A DNA stretch of 64,000 nt from Sipunculus nudus (taxonomy: Eukaryota > Annelida > Sipuncula > Golfingiida > Sipunculidae). A model generated the notes under the pieces. That model was not told the origin of the DNA and did no database searches. It worked only from the letters and a program-made list of their open reading frames with translations. Positions 35,870-47,899 of this stretch are shown in pieces; position 1 is the first letter of the stretch, and each line of letters starts with the position of its first letter. The translations under genes and the position numbers were made by a program. The stretch covers positions 66,419,676-66,483,675 of the forward strand of contig CM049316.1 in NCBI GenBank assembly GCA_026874595.1, given 5' to 3'.

Positions 35870-36280
35870 CCTTTTTATTCGCGAGGGTTTAAATTTTGCG
35901 ATATTCGCGAATATTAAATAATCGCGAATATTAAACCCTCAGGAATAAAATGTCTGATCAACCAAGATGAACAAGAGGGGTTATAGTTATCCCACCTCAA
36001 CAACATAATCAGAAAACTAATCGGTATTGAAACACGCGATAATCACATGAAATTTATGAACTGTTACACAGGTCATAAGTGAATGACTGAACCAGAAATG
36101 AGTGAGATATTGAAGGATTTGTTCTCAATTTAAAATCTATACAAAAACCATGTACGTGTATACTGCTGTGCTTAGATGGTATATGTTCTGCTACAATCGC
36201 GAAAATGAAACCCTTGAGAAACGTTAAAAATGAAGGAATCGCGAAATTTCAGCCTCGAAAATATAAAGCCAACCACAGTT
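35870..36280. repeat. MITE-like CGCGAAT / GGGTTTAA hairpin region
   Basis: GAGGGTTTAA (35,883-35,892) is the exact reverse complement of TTAAACCCTC (35,931-35,940), enclosing two ATTCGCGAAT-type palindromes. A second CGCGAAA/AACCC cluster at 36,195-36,265 may be the other end of the same element. Confidence 0.5.
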
Positions 36281-36689
36281 ATAGGAACAGATGATGCAAA
36301 GCTCAATTATACACAAAGCAAATGCTTTTGAGGACACACATTTCTAGTTCAAGTTTCTGGGAAACATCAGATGAATGAAAGTTTTCTTCAGGAGCATCAG
36401 GTTTCAATAGGTCATGCAATAAATGCTTAAGGGGGACTTGAAGGAGATTCAATGATTTAAAGGCTGTAAAATGTGTGCGAAATTAGAAAATTTTTACTTT
36501 GCCCCATTTAGGAACAAGGTCGTTTTCAAAGTCTAGCCAGGAAGCCCAGATGATATTCTGAAGCAACTGAAGCAACTAGGTCGTCACCCTATATGCTGGA
36601 AAATAAATCTTTTTCTTTCAGATTTTCGGCAATGTTCTCTGAACAAGACCTTAAGTCATCAAGGGTCAAGGGGCTGGCGAGGTCATCAT

Positions 36690-36970
36690 TTGCGTTGAGT
36701 GGTGGTGTATCGGTTTATGCGCTGGATCCGTGACCACAATAAGGTTGTAGTTTCGGATCTCTTCTGTGCTAAGGCTCCTGACCAAAGTCTTTACCACAAG
36801 AGTAAGCCCTCGACACCCAGGAGTAAATGGTTAACTGGTAATGGGCAGCAGGATATGAAGAACGAAATACTTTCTATTACCCACTATGCCTGCTGGGATG
36901 TACATGCTCCGGGCGGGGCTGAGAATGAACATGCATGCCCGAAGAGCAGGAATTTACAGCGTGAAGACTA
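36690..36970 (+). repeat. tRNA-derived SINE 1
   Basis: GGTGTATCGGTTTATGCGCTGG resembles a tRNA D-arm/A box (20-base part at 36,704-36,725). An anticodon-loop-like stretch (GGATCCGTGACC) and a B-box-like TTGTAGTTTCGGATCTC follow. The body includes GAGTAAATGG and ACTGGTAATGG, a segment common in marine-invertebrate SINEs. The open frame across it is a by-product. Confidence 0.6.
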
Positions 36971-37494
36971 ATATCAGAATATAAACCCTTATACCTTTTG
37001 TGCTTTTTAACCTACTTTGTCATTCAAATCTCCTCAGCCTCTCTCCTGCACATTAATCAGTGCTGCTGTCCTTGTCTCTCCTTGATACATGTAATACAGT
37101 TTACATGACAAGACACTGGTGCCCATGTACAGTATGATCTCTGAACTGGTCAACACCAGTGCCATCTCCTAAAGATAATGCACTATGCAGTTGTTCAATT
37201 TCCCTGAATGTCGGCAAGCCGACTAGGAATGATGTATATATGGAAATTACCTATCATAAGACTTTCACAGGGCATCTGGGTAACTCCGCAGGCAACTCTT
37301 GGCATATGCATGAATTCTTCTTGCCATGCCAAAGAGTCTTTAAAAAAAAACTCGCAAAAGAAAAAGGCGATGGCCTTATCCATGGTCACATGACTGGTAC
37401 ATTTACTTCACGTATTATTTTACACATCAAATAGCAAAGTTATCACTTTAATCTGGCTTCGTCTATTTTTTTTATATTCCTCTTGAACAAATGT

Positions 37495-37745
37495 GGAGCA
37501 TTGTTGCGTAATGGTTAGTGCGCTGGACTCGTAACCGCAAGATTGTGGGTTCGCATCCCGATGTGACCGGTTTCCGCGTAAAAATTTCAGCCAAAGTGAA
37601 CTCCACCAAAAAATTCTTTAATAAACAGGTAGCTATAAAGCGGTGATTTAGTAACTTTCCCGAGGAGTCAGAGGAACATTGATATTGTCTGCACTTGTAA
37701 CAAATGAATGTAAAGTGCTGAGTAAATATCTTAGTATTTGCCATA
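37495..37745 (+). repeat. tRNA-derived SINE 2
   Basis: A box TGGTTAGTGCGCTGG, loop CTCGTAA and B box GTGGGTTCGCATCCC are spaced as in a tRNA. The 3' half of the anticodon stem does not pair, so this is not a functional tRNA. The tail includes GTAAAGTGCTGAGTAAATA. Confidence 0.7.
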
Positions 37746-38386
37746 TTTTCCCAGTTGATTATAAAAAGATTAATTTTAATAATATTTTTGACATATTTAC
37801 ATCTTGAAACCCACGTAATTGAATAAATACATTTCCAAATAAGCTAATAAAATCCTATAATCCCATATACAAAACGTTGTCCGGGCCTGAATTAGCAAGT
37901 CACTTGCAAATTTAAAGCAAGCCCTACAGGCCTAATGCGAACCTGTGCATTGGGAAATATACCAGGTATAATGCTTCAATGCTGGACCATTACTTTTCAT
38001 GTATATGAACAATGCAAGTACTAAACATTTTGAATAAAATACAATTACACAAACATCACTGCTGAAATTCTGGCATAGGTGCACACAACACTAAAAAGAT
38101 TGTAGCTGGCACCACCAGCCTTGTATACAACGAAGCTATCAGAGATATATACATACGCCCAATTTCAGACTGATACATCAAACCCCTCCTGAGAAAAACG
38201 TGTGCAAAAGTCATGGTAGGTGGCGACACCTGTCTTGTGAGCGAGAAAGCCATCAAAGACACATAGACAGGTCAAAATATTAGGCCAATACATCAAACTT
38301 ACCTTGAGTCTGATGCATGGGGCTGACCAGGCTTAGGTGAGAAAGGCTGTTGCCCCGAGTGAAATGTGACAAATTGCTTGCTCAGA

Positions 38387-38508
38387 CTACTGCACTGAGT
38401 GACCTGCACCTGGCCAGACTGAGTGAACTTTTGACCTGTACCTGGCTGCACTGAGTGAACTCTTGACCTGTTGCATAATCTGACACAGTTGGCAGTCTGC
38501 CAAAGCTA
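38387..38508 (+). repeat. Left copy of LINE-flanking duplication
   Basis: Begins CTACTGCACTGAGTGA and ends GCAGTCTGCCAAAGCTA directly before the LINE tail. The same ends are at 40,103-40,200. It includes a ~32-bp tandem unit (GGCTGCACTGAGTGAACTC). Confidence 0.65.
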
Positions 38509-40040
38509 ACTAACTAACTAACTAACTAACTATATTTATTTCGTATAGCGCCATTTTTACACGTATGTTTCAAATGCGCTTTACAACTAAAACATCATAC
38601 TTAAAAATAGAACCACATATTTACTAAATTATCAATGACACTAAAAAGTTAAAATAGTTATATCGGTAAAAATATAAAAATTTTTAGGTATAGTATTTTC
38701 TAAAAAGGTAAGTTTTAACGTCCTCCTTAAATTATTCAATACGTGATACTGCTTTCAGTTCTTCTGGAATGTTATTCCATAGCTCTGGACCACAAACACT
38801 GAAAGATCGCGAAGCAAAAGTTTTCCGTTTTGTAGGGGGTACTACGAGCCTTCTTACACCCCTGTCAGATCTACGCCCTAATCCGCCTGGTTTTTGTACC
38901 TCTATCAATTTCTTAAGGTAATCTGGTGCAGTTCCTTCTAAGCATTTGAAGACAACGGTCAAGACTTTATGTTCTATGCGAGCACGAATAGGTAACCAAT
39001 GTAATGCCTTACGAGCTTCCGTTGCATTTTCGTATTTTTCCTTGTTTAATACTAATTTTGCTGCAATGTTTTGCACACGTTGTAGCTTTTTAATTGATCT
39101 TTCTGGTAGACCAAATAAAATTCCATTGCAATAGTCAAGGTGAGACATGACTAGTCCACGAACTAATGTGTGGGTTGCTTCCATCGTGAGTATGGATCTG
39201 ATCTGCTTAATTCTATGAATATTATGCATTGCAGTTCTACATTTCAATGAAATGTGATGTTTGAAATTTAGCTGCTTGTCCAGCCAAGCTCCCAAGTATT
39301 TAATATTATCTGAAAGTTCAACGTGTTCTCCGTTTACATTTAACTGAGATGATGTGCATTTTGATAACTGTCCATTGTTACCAAACATAATGAATTCTGT
39401 CTTGGAATTATTCATTTTCAGTCTGTTTGAGTCCATCCACGTTTTAATGTCTTTCGCACAAGTTTCCAGTTTTCGGATGGTGGCGTTCTCTGCTTGACGA
39501 ATGTTAGCACTGAATGAACACTTTATTGCATGGTCATCTGCATATCCATGAAGTTGGATGTTTCCTGGAATAACTTCCTGTATTGTACTGGCATACGCCA
39601 GATAAAGGATTGGCCCTGTACAGCTTCCTCGAGAAACCGAAAAAGTTAGGTCCATATTCCTTGAAAACTTCTCACCTATTTTCACTTTACATGATCTGGG
39701 TCTTAGGTAACTGTCAAACCACTCCAGAACTTTTCCATTTATACCGAATTTATTGTATAGCACTTCTAATAAAATTGAGTGATCAACCGTGTCAAAAGCG
39801 GCTGACAAATCTATTGCCATCATTGCTGTAATTTCCTGACGTTCCATCGCCCATAATATGTCGTTAGTCAGTTTGATTAGTGCAGTTTCACACGAGTAAT
39901 TAGCTCTGTATGCTGACTGATAATCTAGCATTAATTCTTGAGTCTTAGTATGTTGATTAAATTCAGACAAGGCTGTTACTCGAGTACTTTTGATAAAAAT
40001 GGTAAATTACTCACAGGTCTGTTATTTGAAGATATTAATT
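38509..40040 (-). mobile_element. 5'-truncated CR1/L2-like LINE with reverse transcriptase
   Basis: On the minus strand, a 412-codon frame (38732-39970) encodes a non-LTR reverse transcriptase: AIDLSAAFDTVDHSILL (motif A), SRGSCTGPILYLAY (motif B) and GYADDHAI (motif C, catalytic Asp-Asp). The C-terminal WLPIRARIEHK region is typical of the CR1/L2/jockey side of LINEs. Motif 0 (RPVSNLPFLSKVLE) lies just upstream, separated by a stop/frameshift. The 3' UTR has GGCGCTATACGAAATAAATA and a (TTAG)n tail at 38,509-38,530. Endonuclease and ORF1 are absent, so it is dead for autonomous movement. Confidence 0.87.
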
Positions 40041-40102
40041 CAAGATATTATAAATATAAATATTAATTCAGTTTTTTTCAGAGACAGAGGCCTGAAATGC
40101 AG

Positions 40103-40200
40103 CTACTGCACTGAGTAAACTCCTGACCCATACCTGGCTGCACTGAGTGAACTCTTGACCTGTTGCCTAATCTGATACAGTTGGCAGTCTGCCAAAGCTA
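40103..40200 (+). repeat. Right copy of LINE-flanking duplication
   Basis: Matches 38,387-38,508 from CTACTGCACTGAGT to GCAGTCTGCCAAAGCTA, with one ~32-bp unit fewer and scattered substitutions. Further diverged units of the GGCTGCACTGA repeat continue to about 40,450. Confidence 0.65.
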
Positions 40201-42654
40201 TAAATAGATCCAGACTGACCTCTAGCCTGTCGCCAAATCTGAAATAGTAGCCACACCATTGCATAAGCTCATGCAGGGGCCCTGCCCTGAGGGGCTTGAC
40301 ACCCATGAAGTGATCACATGGTGCCCATGAGGTGTTCACATGTCACCCATGAGGTGATCACATGCCATGTGCTTGGCTGCACTGATTGAACTCTTGACCT
40401 ATATCTGGCTGCACTGAATGAACTCTTGATCTGTTCCCAAATCTGAAACAGTTGGCAGTTTCTCAACCTATTTAAAGACACAGATTCAATCTTGGCCTGT
40501 TGGTATATGTGTTTACACCTACTGAAAGACTTTGGTTAAAATTTCTTTTTTCAAGCCGACATATTCATAAACTTTTTATCAAAATATCTAGAATAATAAA
40601 AGATGCAGTACTTTCATTGTTAAAGGTCCAATAGTTCTGCCAAAAAATCATTCTAGTAAACTTGAACAAAGGCCACCTACCAATAATTTTTGTGCAATGT
40701 TACAGAAGATATAACTGAAATAATAATTTTGTAGAAGAACACTATTGCAGTCCTCAGTTTGAAAAAGACATAATAATGGCCATAAGACCAACTTAAGCCT
40801 ATCACGACTCAACCAAAAATCAACAAACTCAGTATATTCTGATATGATTGAAAGAACCATGTCCTAGGATAATTCTTTTAAAAATTTGAACAATTCAACT
40901 TGACAGTTTCAGCATTAAGCTGAAAGAGGCTAAAATTATGAGTTTTTTTGCCCATAAAAAACAGGTCAATGTAGGTGGCACCACTAAATCTACAACTTCA
41001 AATATGAGTCATGTGACCAACATTTGCACAATACCAGGTAATGCTAGCTTCTGTCATTTCTGAGAGTACTATGTCAGTATGCTTCCTTGGCCGAATGACT
41101 GTTCAAATTTGTGTAACTCCACTAAAATTCATCAAATCAAACCATTTAAACAAACTTGAGAGGGCTTGCCTCTGGGATCATTTATGTAAAATATTTAACA
41201 ATTTGGCTGGACCGTCTACATGATGACGACTTTTAAAATATTGTCAGCTTTTTCCTTATAAAATCTAAATAAATGCAGATAGCAAGAAAATAAGCTGAAT
41301 CCCACAAAATTTGATATGTGACAGATTATTGCAAAAAAATATGGGAATGGTAGCTCCTGCTATTCCTGAGAAATTATGGATTAATGTACATATGACCAAT
41401 GACCCCCGTACAAAAATAGGTCAATTCAGGTGGCGCCACCAATACCTGAATTTCATATATGACTCATGTGACCAACACTGGCAAAAAATTTGGTGATGAT
41501 AGCTCTGGCTGTTTCTGAGACTGTCATTTTAGTATGCTTTTATGGACAGATGACTAAGTTCAACTTCCTGAACAAAATTGAGGGAGATGGTATAAAAGAT
41601 TATTTCTGTGAAATATTGAACAATCTGGCTTCAGTGTTTCGTCGGAGAAGATTTTTAAAGTTTTTTTTAGCTTTGTCTCTATAAAATTTAAGAAAATTTT
41701 AAGATGGCTAATTTTTTGCATTAAATTTCATGGTGCTAGCTCCAATCATTTTCAAAATAGTATGGGTAAACGTACAGAAAACAAACCCCACCACACCATC
41801 GCATTAGTTCACAGGTTCACTAAAAATTAATACAGATGCATATTGAATGCAAAATTATAATACAGATACATCTCACTGATGGCAAAGTCTTGAATTAATT
41901 TGAATATGGATACCAATTATTTATAATCCATGTACAGCTGTCTTGATTTACCCACAGAGAGCTGTATAGCTGTGATTGTTAACATTGCCTGGCATGAGGA
42001 ATATCTAAAAATCATAAATCTACATTTTTTAAAAGCCTTTAAAAAACATTCTTGTCAATATTAACCATAGATAGCCTGAAATCTATATGTCTAGAGGCAT
42101 GATGTAATAAATGCTGATAAACTGGTGCCAGTCTAGATGTTTCTAGATGTATCTGTGTATATGCTTCACACAGCTAACATATACGGTAAAATGACTCAAT
42201 TGAACCTTTATAATTCAGCCAAAATTCATTCTTTGGAACCATAAAAGACAATTATTATAAGAATTATTCAGGGGATTATTCTTGTAAAATATTAAACAAA
42301 TTGGCCTCAGTAGGGTCAGTCAAAAAAAATTTACAGGTTTATAACTCATATGGGAAAATACAGCAAATTGGCTAAGTTAAGCTTCCCATAACTCAGCCAA
42401 AAATCACTGAACCAAAACCATTTGAACATATTTGAATTATCAACATCAGAGGATAAATAATGTGTGAGATTTAAAAATTTGGGCCAGTGGTTTTTGAGGA
42501 GAAGATCTTTGTAGCCATTGAGCTAAAATGGGCTGTTACAGCATATGACTAAATTCAGCTTCCCATAACTCAGCCAAAAGTCACTGAACTTAGACCATTT
42601 GAACAAATTTTAGAAAGCACTACCCTAGGATCATTTCTGTGTGATATTAAACTA

Positions 42655-43875
42655 TTTGGCCATATGGTTTCAGAGAAGAAGTTTTTTGTAGCCGTCAGTA
42701 TGATACAGGCACTGATGACCCGCGTACAAAAAAGGTCGATGCAGGTGGCGCCACCAATACCTCAATTTCAGATATGTCTCATGTGAACAACATTGGCATA
42801 AAATTTGGTGATGATAGCTCCAGCCGTTTCTGAGATTGTAATTTTAGTATGCTTTAAAAAGCCAAAATCACCGAACTTAAACCATTCGAACAAACTTGAG
42901 AAAGATTATTCCAGAAATCATTTCTGTGAAATATTGGACAATTTTGGCTGAACAGTTTCGGAGAAGAAGATTTTTAAAGCTTTTTTTTAGCTTTTTCCCT
43001 ATAAAATCTAAGAAAATGCAGTTAGCCCAAAAAATAAGCAAAATCCGATATAGTTTTTTAGATGACTAATTTTTTGCATCGTTTTTCCCTATAAAATCTA
43101 AGAAAATGCAGTTAGCCCAAAAAATAAGCAAAATCCGATATAGTTTTTTAGATGACTAATTTTTTGCAGAAAATATCGTGATGCTACCTCTTGCCGTTTT
43201 CAAGATAGTATGGGTTAATGTACAGACGACGGACGACGGACGCCGGACGACGCCACACCATCGCATAAGCTCACAGGTTCGCTAACAATTTGGCCATATG
43301 GTTTCAGAGAAGAAGCTTTTTGTAGCAGTCAGTATGATACGGGCACTGATGACCCCCATACAGAAAAGGCCGATGCAGGTGGCGCCACCAATACCTCAAT
43401 TTCAGATCTGACTCATGTGACCAACATTGGCATAACATTTGGTGATGATAGCTCCAGCCATTTCTGAGATTGTAATTTTAGTATGCTTTTTGAATAGATG
43501 ACTAAGTTCAACTACCTGTAACTTGGCCAAAAATCACCGAACTTAAACCGTTCGAACAAACTTGAGAGAGATTGTTCCAGGAATCATTTCTGTGAAATAT
43601 TGGACAATTTGGCTGAACAGTTTCGGAGAAGATGATTTTAAAGCTTTTTTAGCTTTTTCCCTATAAAATCTAAGAAAATGCAATTAGCCAAAAAATAAGC
43701 AAAATCCGATAGAGTTTTTTCGAAGACTAATTTTTTGCATAAAATTTCGTGATGGTAACTCTTGCCGTTTTCAAGATAATATAGGTTAACGTACAGACGA
43801 CGGACGACGGCCAACGGACGACGGACGCCGGACGACGCCACACAATCGCATAAGCTCACAGGTTCGCTAAAAAAT
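42655..43875. repeat. Tandem 634-bp modules ending in GACGACGGACG
   Basis: TTTGGCCATATGGTTTCAGA occurs at about 42,655 and 43,290. Both modules run through the GGTGGCGCCACC motif to GACGGACGCCGGACGACGCC and CATAAGCTCACAGGTTCGCT. Inside the first module a 90-bp segment (42,992-43,081) is repeated perfectly or nearly so at 43,082-43,171. Confidence 0.8.
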
Positions 43876-44379
43876 GGATAAAACTCTTACTGTTGATGCA
43901 TGATACAAACATTCTGAACTCAAAAGTGTACAGTGTGCAAAATACTTAAGATCTCAATAATGAATCCATTAACAAACTGTATTTACTTTTACACTGGTGT
44001 CACTGTGTTACGTTTTTCTGAGTTTGTGCATGAAAGTCTGTGAGTATACAGTTCGAAGTGTTACTTAAAGATAATCGGCTGACCTCAGAGTAGCCCTATG
44101 AGAACGCTTGATTGATTTTCTTGTTGATATAGGCTGTTGTTGATCACTCCGTGGGTAAGTTTTGCTGGCCTTTATTAATTCATCTTGTTCTCGGGTACCT
44201 CCGTGCATGTTTCACTTTCAGCACCAGCTGTGTGCGAGCACTATAAATATGCTGATAAGCAAATAGAAATGTTACTGTCTTTTTTTGTTTTCATTAAGTG
44301 TAAATCATGGCTATATTCCTACAGATTAGATTGTTCCTTTAGTAAAGAATAAAAATGGTAATAAAATGATAAAAATAAT

Positions 44380-45480
44380 TATAGACCAAGAGCTCTTGTT
44401 ACTATTATGTCAAAGATATTTGAATTTCTATTGTTGCAGAAAATACAGAATATTATTGGTAAATGTGATAATAAATTTGGGTTAAAGAAAGGAAATGGTA
44501 CAAATTTTGCACTGTATACACTAAAAACTACAACAGAATACCACAGGGAATTTAATAGACCTCCCTTTGTTTGTTTCCTGGATGCTTCTTAAGGATTTGA
44601 CCGAATAAATCACTGGACATTTTTTCGAAAGCTTATTGCCAGAAATGTACCTATACTTGTTGTTCCTATCCTTTGTACTGGTACCAGAATCAAAGATTTT
44701 GTGTAAATTGGGGTACGCGTGCATCAGAGACGAGGAAAGGTTTTATCACCACACCAGTTTTCTTTATATTAAGATGACCTGAGCTTCTAATTAAACAGAA
44801 GTATTAATGGATGTCAAATAAATGACCTACAATAGGTTATAACTTTGATGCAGATGACCTTTGCCTTATTACCCCAAGTGCAAAGGAACTGCAGAATCTT
44901 TGAGGCATTTGTCAAACTATGGTTTTTCTTGTGATATTATGTGTAATCCTCAGAAAACAGAATGTTTGGTGATAAGACCAAAAGGTTACAATCTTGTCTG
45001 CCTAAAGGTAACATTGGGAGGTTTGGAAATTAAGTGTGAAACAAAAATTAAATTTTTAGATGTTGTAATTCAAGGCACTCTGCAAGATCATGAAGATATG
45101 TTAAAGTAATTAAGAATTTAACATACACGAGTAATATTCTTTTGCATAAATTTAATAAAGTTCACCGCCGGTCCTTGCATCCTTGTACCAAGCATGCTTT
45201 TCTCATTTTTATAATGTCACACTGTGGTGCATTTATTCAAAATATATGTACAGTAAATTCAGGATTGGTTGTAATAAGGTACTAAGGCGGTTTCTCAACT
45301 ATTCTTGAATGGATAATGCTAAAGAAATGTATGTATTTATTGGACTAGGTAATTTTGATGTAGTGATACGGAAAAATATTGATGTATTTATGTGTAGATT
45401 GGAAAATAGTTCAAACATAATCATTAAGCGTTTATATGATAACAAGACAATCAAGTATGGCGTCTAGTGGTCTACCTGGC
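44380..45480 (+). pseudogene. Decayed reverse-transcriptase pseudogene (second LINE family)
   Basis: Plus-strand fragments in order: ALVTIMSKIFEFLLL (motif 0), CFLDAS with a stop then GFDRINHW (motif A), VLSPHQFSLY-like text near 44,740 (motif B region), DADDLCLITPSAKELQNL near 44,845 (motif C), PQKTECLVIRPK, and a C-terminal region to about 45,480. Several stops and frame changes break it. The sequence differs from the 38.5-kb LINE and is more decayed, so it is an older insertion. Confidence 0.75.
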
Positions 45481-46099
45481 AAACTTGTAAATACAACAAA
45501 CCAGGGGTGATGATTTGCATCCAGGAAGGTATGGTTCTAAATGTTAATCCATCTTTTTATTGTATTATTTTTAAAGGGGCTTTTAACTTAAACAAAATAT
45601 CTAATCTTATCTTAGTTGACATGAATATAATGATATTCTTTCTAAATTTCACAATTTGAAAACAAATTTTGAATCGATATAAAACTATAAAAGTAGAAGC
45701 TCTAAAAAGTGTTGAAACGTATATACATGTATTAATGTGCATGGATGCATGCTGATTGACATTCTCAGATCATGTACCTTCCCTGCAGATATCACCAGGG
45801 GCGGGTACAACATTTGAAAATTGTGTGTGAGAAGAAAGGATAAGGAAGGGTGTTTCTCCTTCAGCAGAAATGTTTTAAAATTTAGGCCCAGGCCTGGTGT
45901 ATGATGCGGAATCTGGCTCTGTTTTGGGTATTTATGAATCGCTGATATTGTTATATTTGAAAAAAGGTCTCTATATATGCATCCCACCTCGGTAAATCCG
46001 CCCCCGCATTATCACTCCCTTTCTTTTCGCGCTAGAGGATAGCATGTGATAAAACACAACGCTTAAAATAAAGGGATGAGTCCAGGTCCATGCATGTCG

Positions 46100-46170
46100 T
46101 ACGTACGGTACGAGATAATATGTCGCTCGTACGAGATATATAGTATATCATACGTACGAGATAAATAATT
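46100..46170. repeat. CGTACGAGATA repeats
   Basis: GTACGAGATA occurs three times at about 27-30-bp spacing (near 46,117, 46,127-46,137 and 46,153), with CGTACGTACG palindromes. No function is known. The interval 45,480-46,090 has nothing recognisable. Confidence 0.5.
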
Positions 46171-46269
46171 TATTTTTCATTTATCAGGTGGCAGCAATAT
46201 GCTTCCGTAGTGTTTTATATATCGTCGCCAACAAATAATTACAAATATAATCCCCGGCAACATTTATAC

Positions 46270-46480
46270 CAAGAATTTAGGGGCAGATCCGGGGGACGGG
46301 GCCGCTGTCTATCAACGACCTTTTTTAGACAAATCTTATGCATGACGGCGGCGGGTGGGGGGGGGGGCCGAGCCACCCCCACCCCCCCACCTGCTCTCAC
46401 CAAACGACCTTTATTTAGACAATTTTAATGCATGACATCCGTTGACCACTCGGTGCAAAAAATCCTTGATCCGCGCCTGG
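46270..46480. mobile_element. GGCGGATCC-family MITE, diverged copy 4
   Basis: GGGGCAGATCCGGGGG at the left and CCTTGATCCGCGCCTGG at the right, with poly-G/poly-C interior and a repeated AACGACCTTTWTTTAGACAA. It resembles the copies at 16.1, 21.6 and 27.8 kb. Confidence 0.45.
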
Positions 46481-46494
46481 AACTATGTATGGTA

Positions 46495-47100
46495 AAAGAA
46501 CTGACGTTTTCCGGACGTTGTTGTGACGTTTAAACTGGACTATGTTTACAATAGCTTAAAATAATGATATCAATTTATTTTTTACAGGCTGCTTCTTCAC
46601 ACAAGGTGTTTTGTACACCAATGCCATATTTTAATCATTCTTTTTGTAGATTTACCGGTTATGCCCTCAGAGCAAGCAAAAAACATTAAACCAGGGCATG
46701 GGAGTATTTTGAAGTTTCAAACCCTCTTTGTATTGCTACTTAAATTGTCCTTTATCACAAAATAATTATATCTTAGTTTTCTTTGGGTGTTATGTTTTAA
46801 GTTCACTTACTTTGAAATGATGGATGCCTTCCACTGCAGTTGGTATAATGTAGATTATTCAGATTATACTGATAATATGACGGCGTCTCCTGAAGCGATG
46901 TCATCTAGTGCGCATGCGCATTCTTGCGCATGCGCGCAGCGATAAATTTGGTACGTCATCCTGACGTTTTCTCAACGTTGTACAAATAAAGCTACAGTAT
47001 AATGTTCCCATAACGTCCAGGTGACGTTATTTGGCGACGTCATTTTCGTGACCAAACCAGGACATTCCAGGAACGTTATGGTTACGTTATGTGTTTGCAA
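46495..47100. repeat. AACGTT/GACGT-rich repeat in two parts
   Basis: CTGACGTTTTCCGGACGTTG (46,500) and CTGACGTTTTCTCAACGTTG (46,962) begin two related segments. The second continues through CCATAACGTCCAGGTGACGT and GGAACGTTATGGTTACGTTA to 47,098. Such CpG-rich ACGT arrays are usually MITE-derived. The NRF-1-like sites lie just before the second part. Confidence 0.45.
46909..46936. promoter_or_regulatory. Paired NRF-1-type palindromes
   Basis: TGCGCATGCGCA (46,909-46,920) is a perfect match to the NRF-1 consensus. TGCGCATGCGCG (46,925-46,936) follows 16 bp later. In an AT-rich window such doubled CpG palindromes are unlikely by chance. They lie ~1 kb upstream of the possible first exon of the plus-strand gene. 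Confidence 0.5.
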
Positions 47101-47899
47101 GGATTCACATGACCGCTTAATTATATAAATATAGGCATATATCTGCCTCTCTAGCCATCCAGCCGGTAGCGGCCAATTGTTAGACGAGTAAACCTATATA
47201 TGCTGCATAGGCCTATATAAAAAGGCTGAGCACGGGTTAAATTTTTTTCCCCATGTCAGAAAATAAGTCTCACAATAGACTATTTTGCCTCTTTTTATAA
47301 TGTTATTTTCCTTATAGGCGTGGTTATTGCTGAATATTACGGATCACAATGTTACAGTAGGCCTAAGCCTACATGGTGTTTAATTAATGCAGAGAAAATA
47401 AGAAAAGTCATAAGCGTACGTTGCGCAATGCATTTATAATTTCAAATTGTGAAATTTATCGTAAAGTTTAATTTTTAAATGAAAAAAAAAATAATTCCCA
47501 TGAACCGCTTTCACTCCTGTAAATTTCCAGAGCCCTCTTTTTGCTCCTGGGCGAAACATACTAGGAAAACGGGTTTCTTGTCGAAAGCGGATGCAGAAAA
47601 CCCTTTCTTTAGTCAATGTAGGCCTAAACCCTTGAAGGGTAGCTTTTTGCAAAATACCCTTATGGAAAATAAGACTTCATCTGACAGTGCATGTGCAGCC
47701 CATCCTTGCTTATCAGTGAGCCAGGGGCTCATAAATGAAATGAGATTTCAGCGTAATTCTCACCCACGCATCATTGCAATCGACCTGCTTACTGTTCACC
47801 AGCAAGCTGCCAGTGTGCAGACCTGCGTTCATTGACCGGCGGGTGGTCAAAGGGGTCACGAACAGCGCTCGACTAAGTACGTATGTACCTAAGCAGCTT

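Larger units (their letters stand above)
37900..42670 (+). repeat. Modular repeat block A
   Basis: A several-kb repeat whose parts recur in inverted order and orientation at 55,510-59,355 (block B). It contains modules beginning GTGGCRCCACCAMTA with TGACTCATGTGACCAAC at about 40,975, 41,440, 42,745 and 43,380, and CATAACTCAGCCAAAA modules at 42,390 and 42,570. No protein frame was recognised apart from the inserted LINE. Confidence 0.75.

Noticed and set aside
37500-37560. Possible tRNA gene with CGT anticodon
   Set aside because: A and B boxes are good, but the anticodon stem does not pair and a SINE body follows; it is a SINE head.
47434-47835. Open frames of 72 and 118 codons upstream of the coiled-coil gene
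   Set aside because: Both strands are open over the same stretch, composition is not coding-like, and there is no splice context to the gene downstream.
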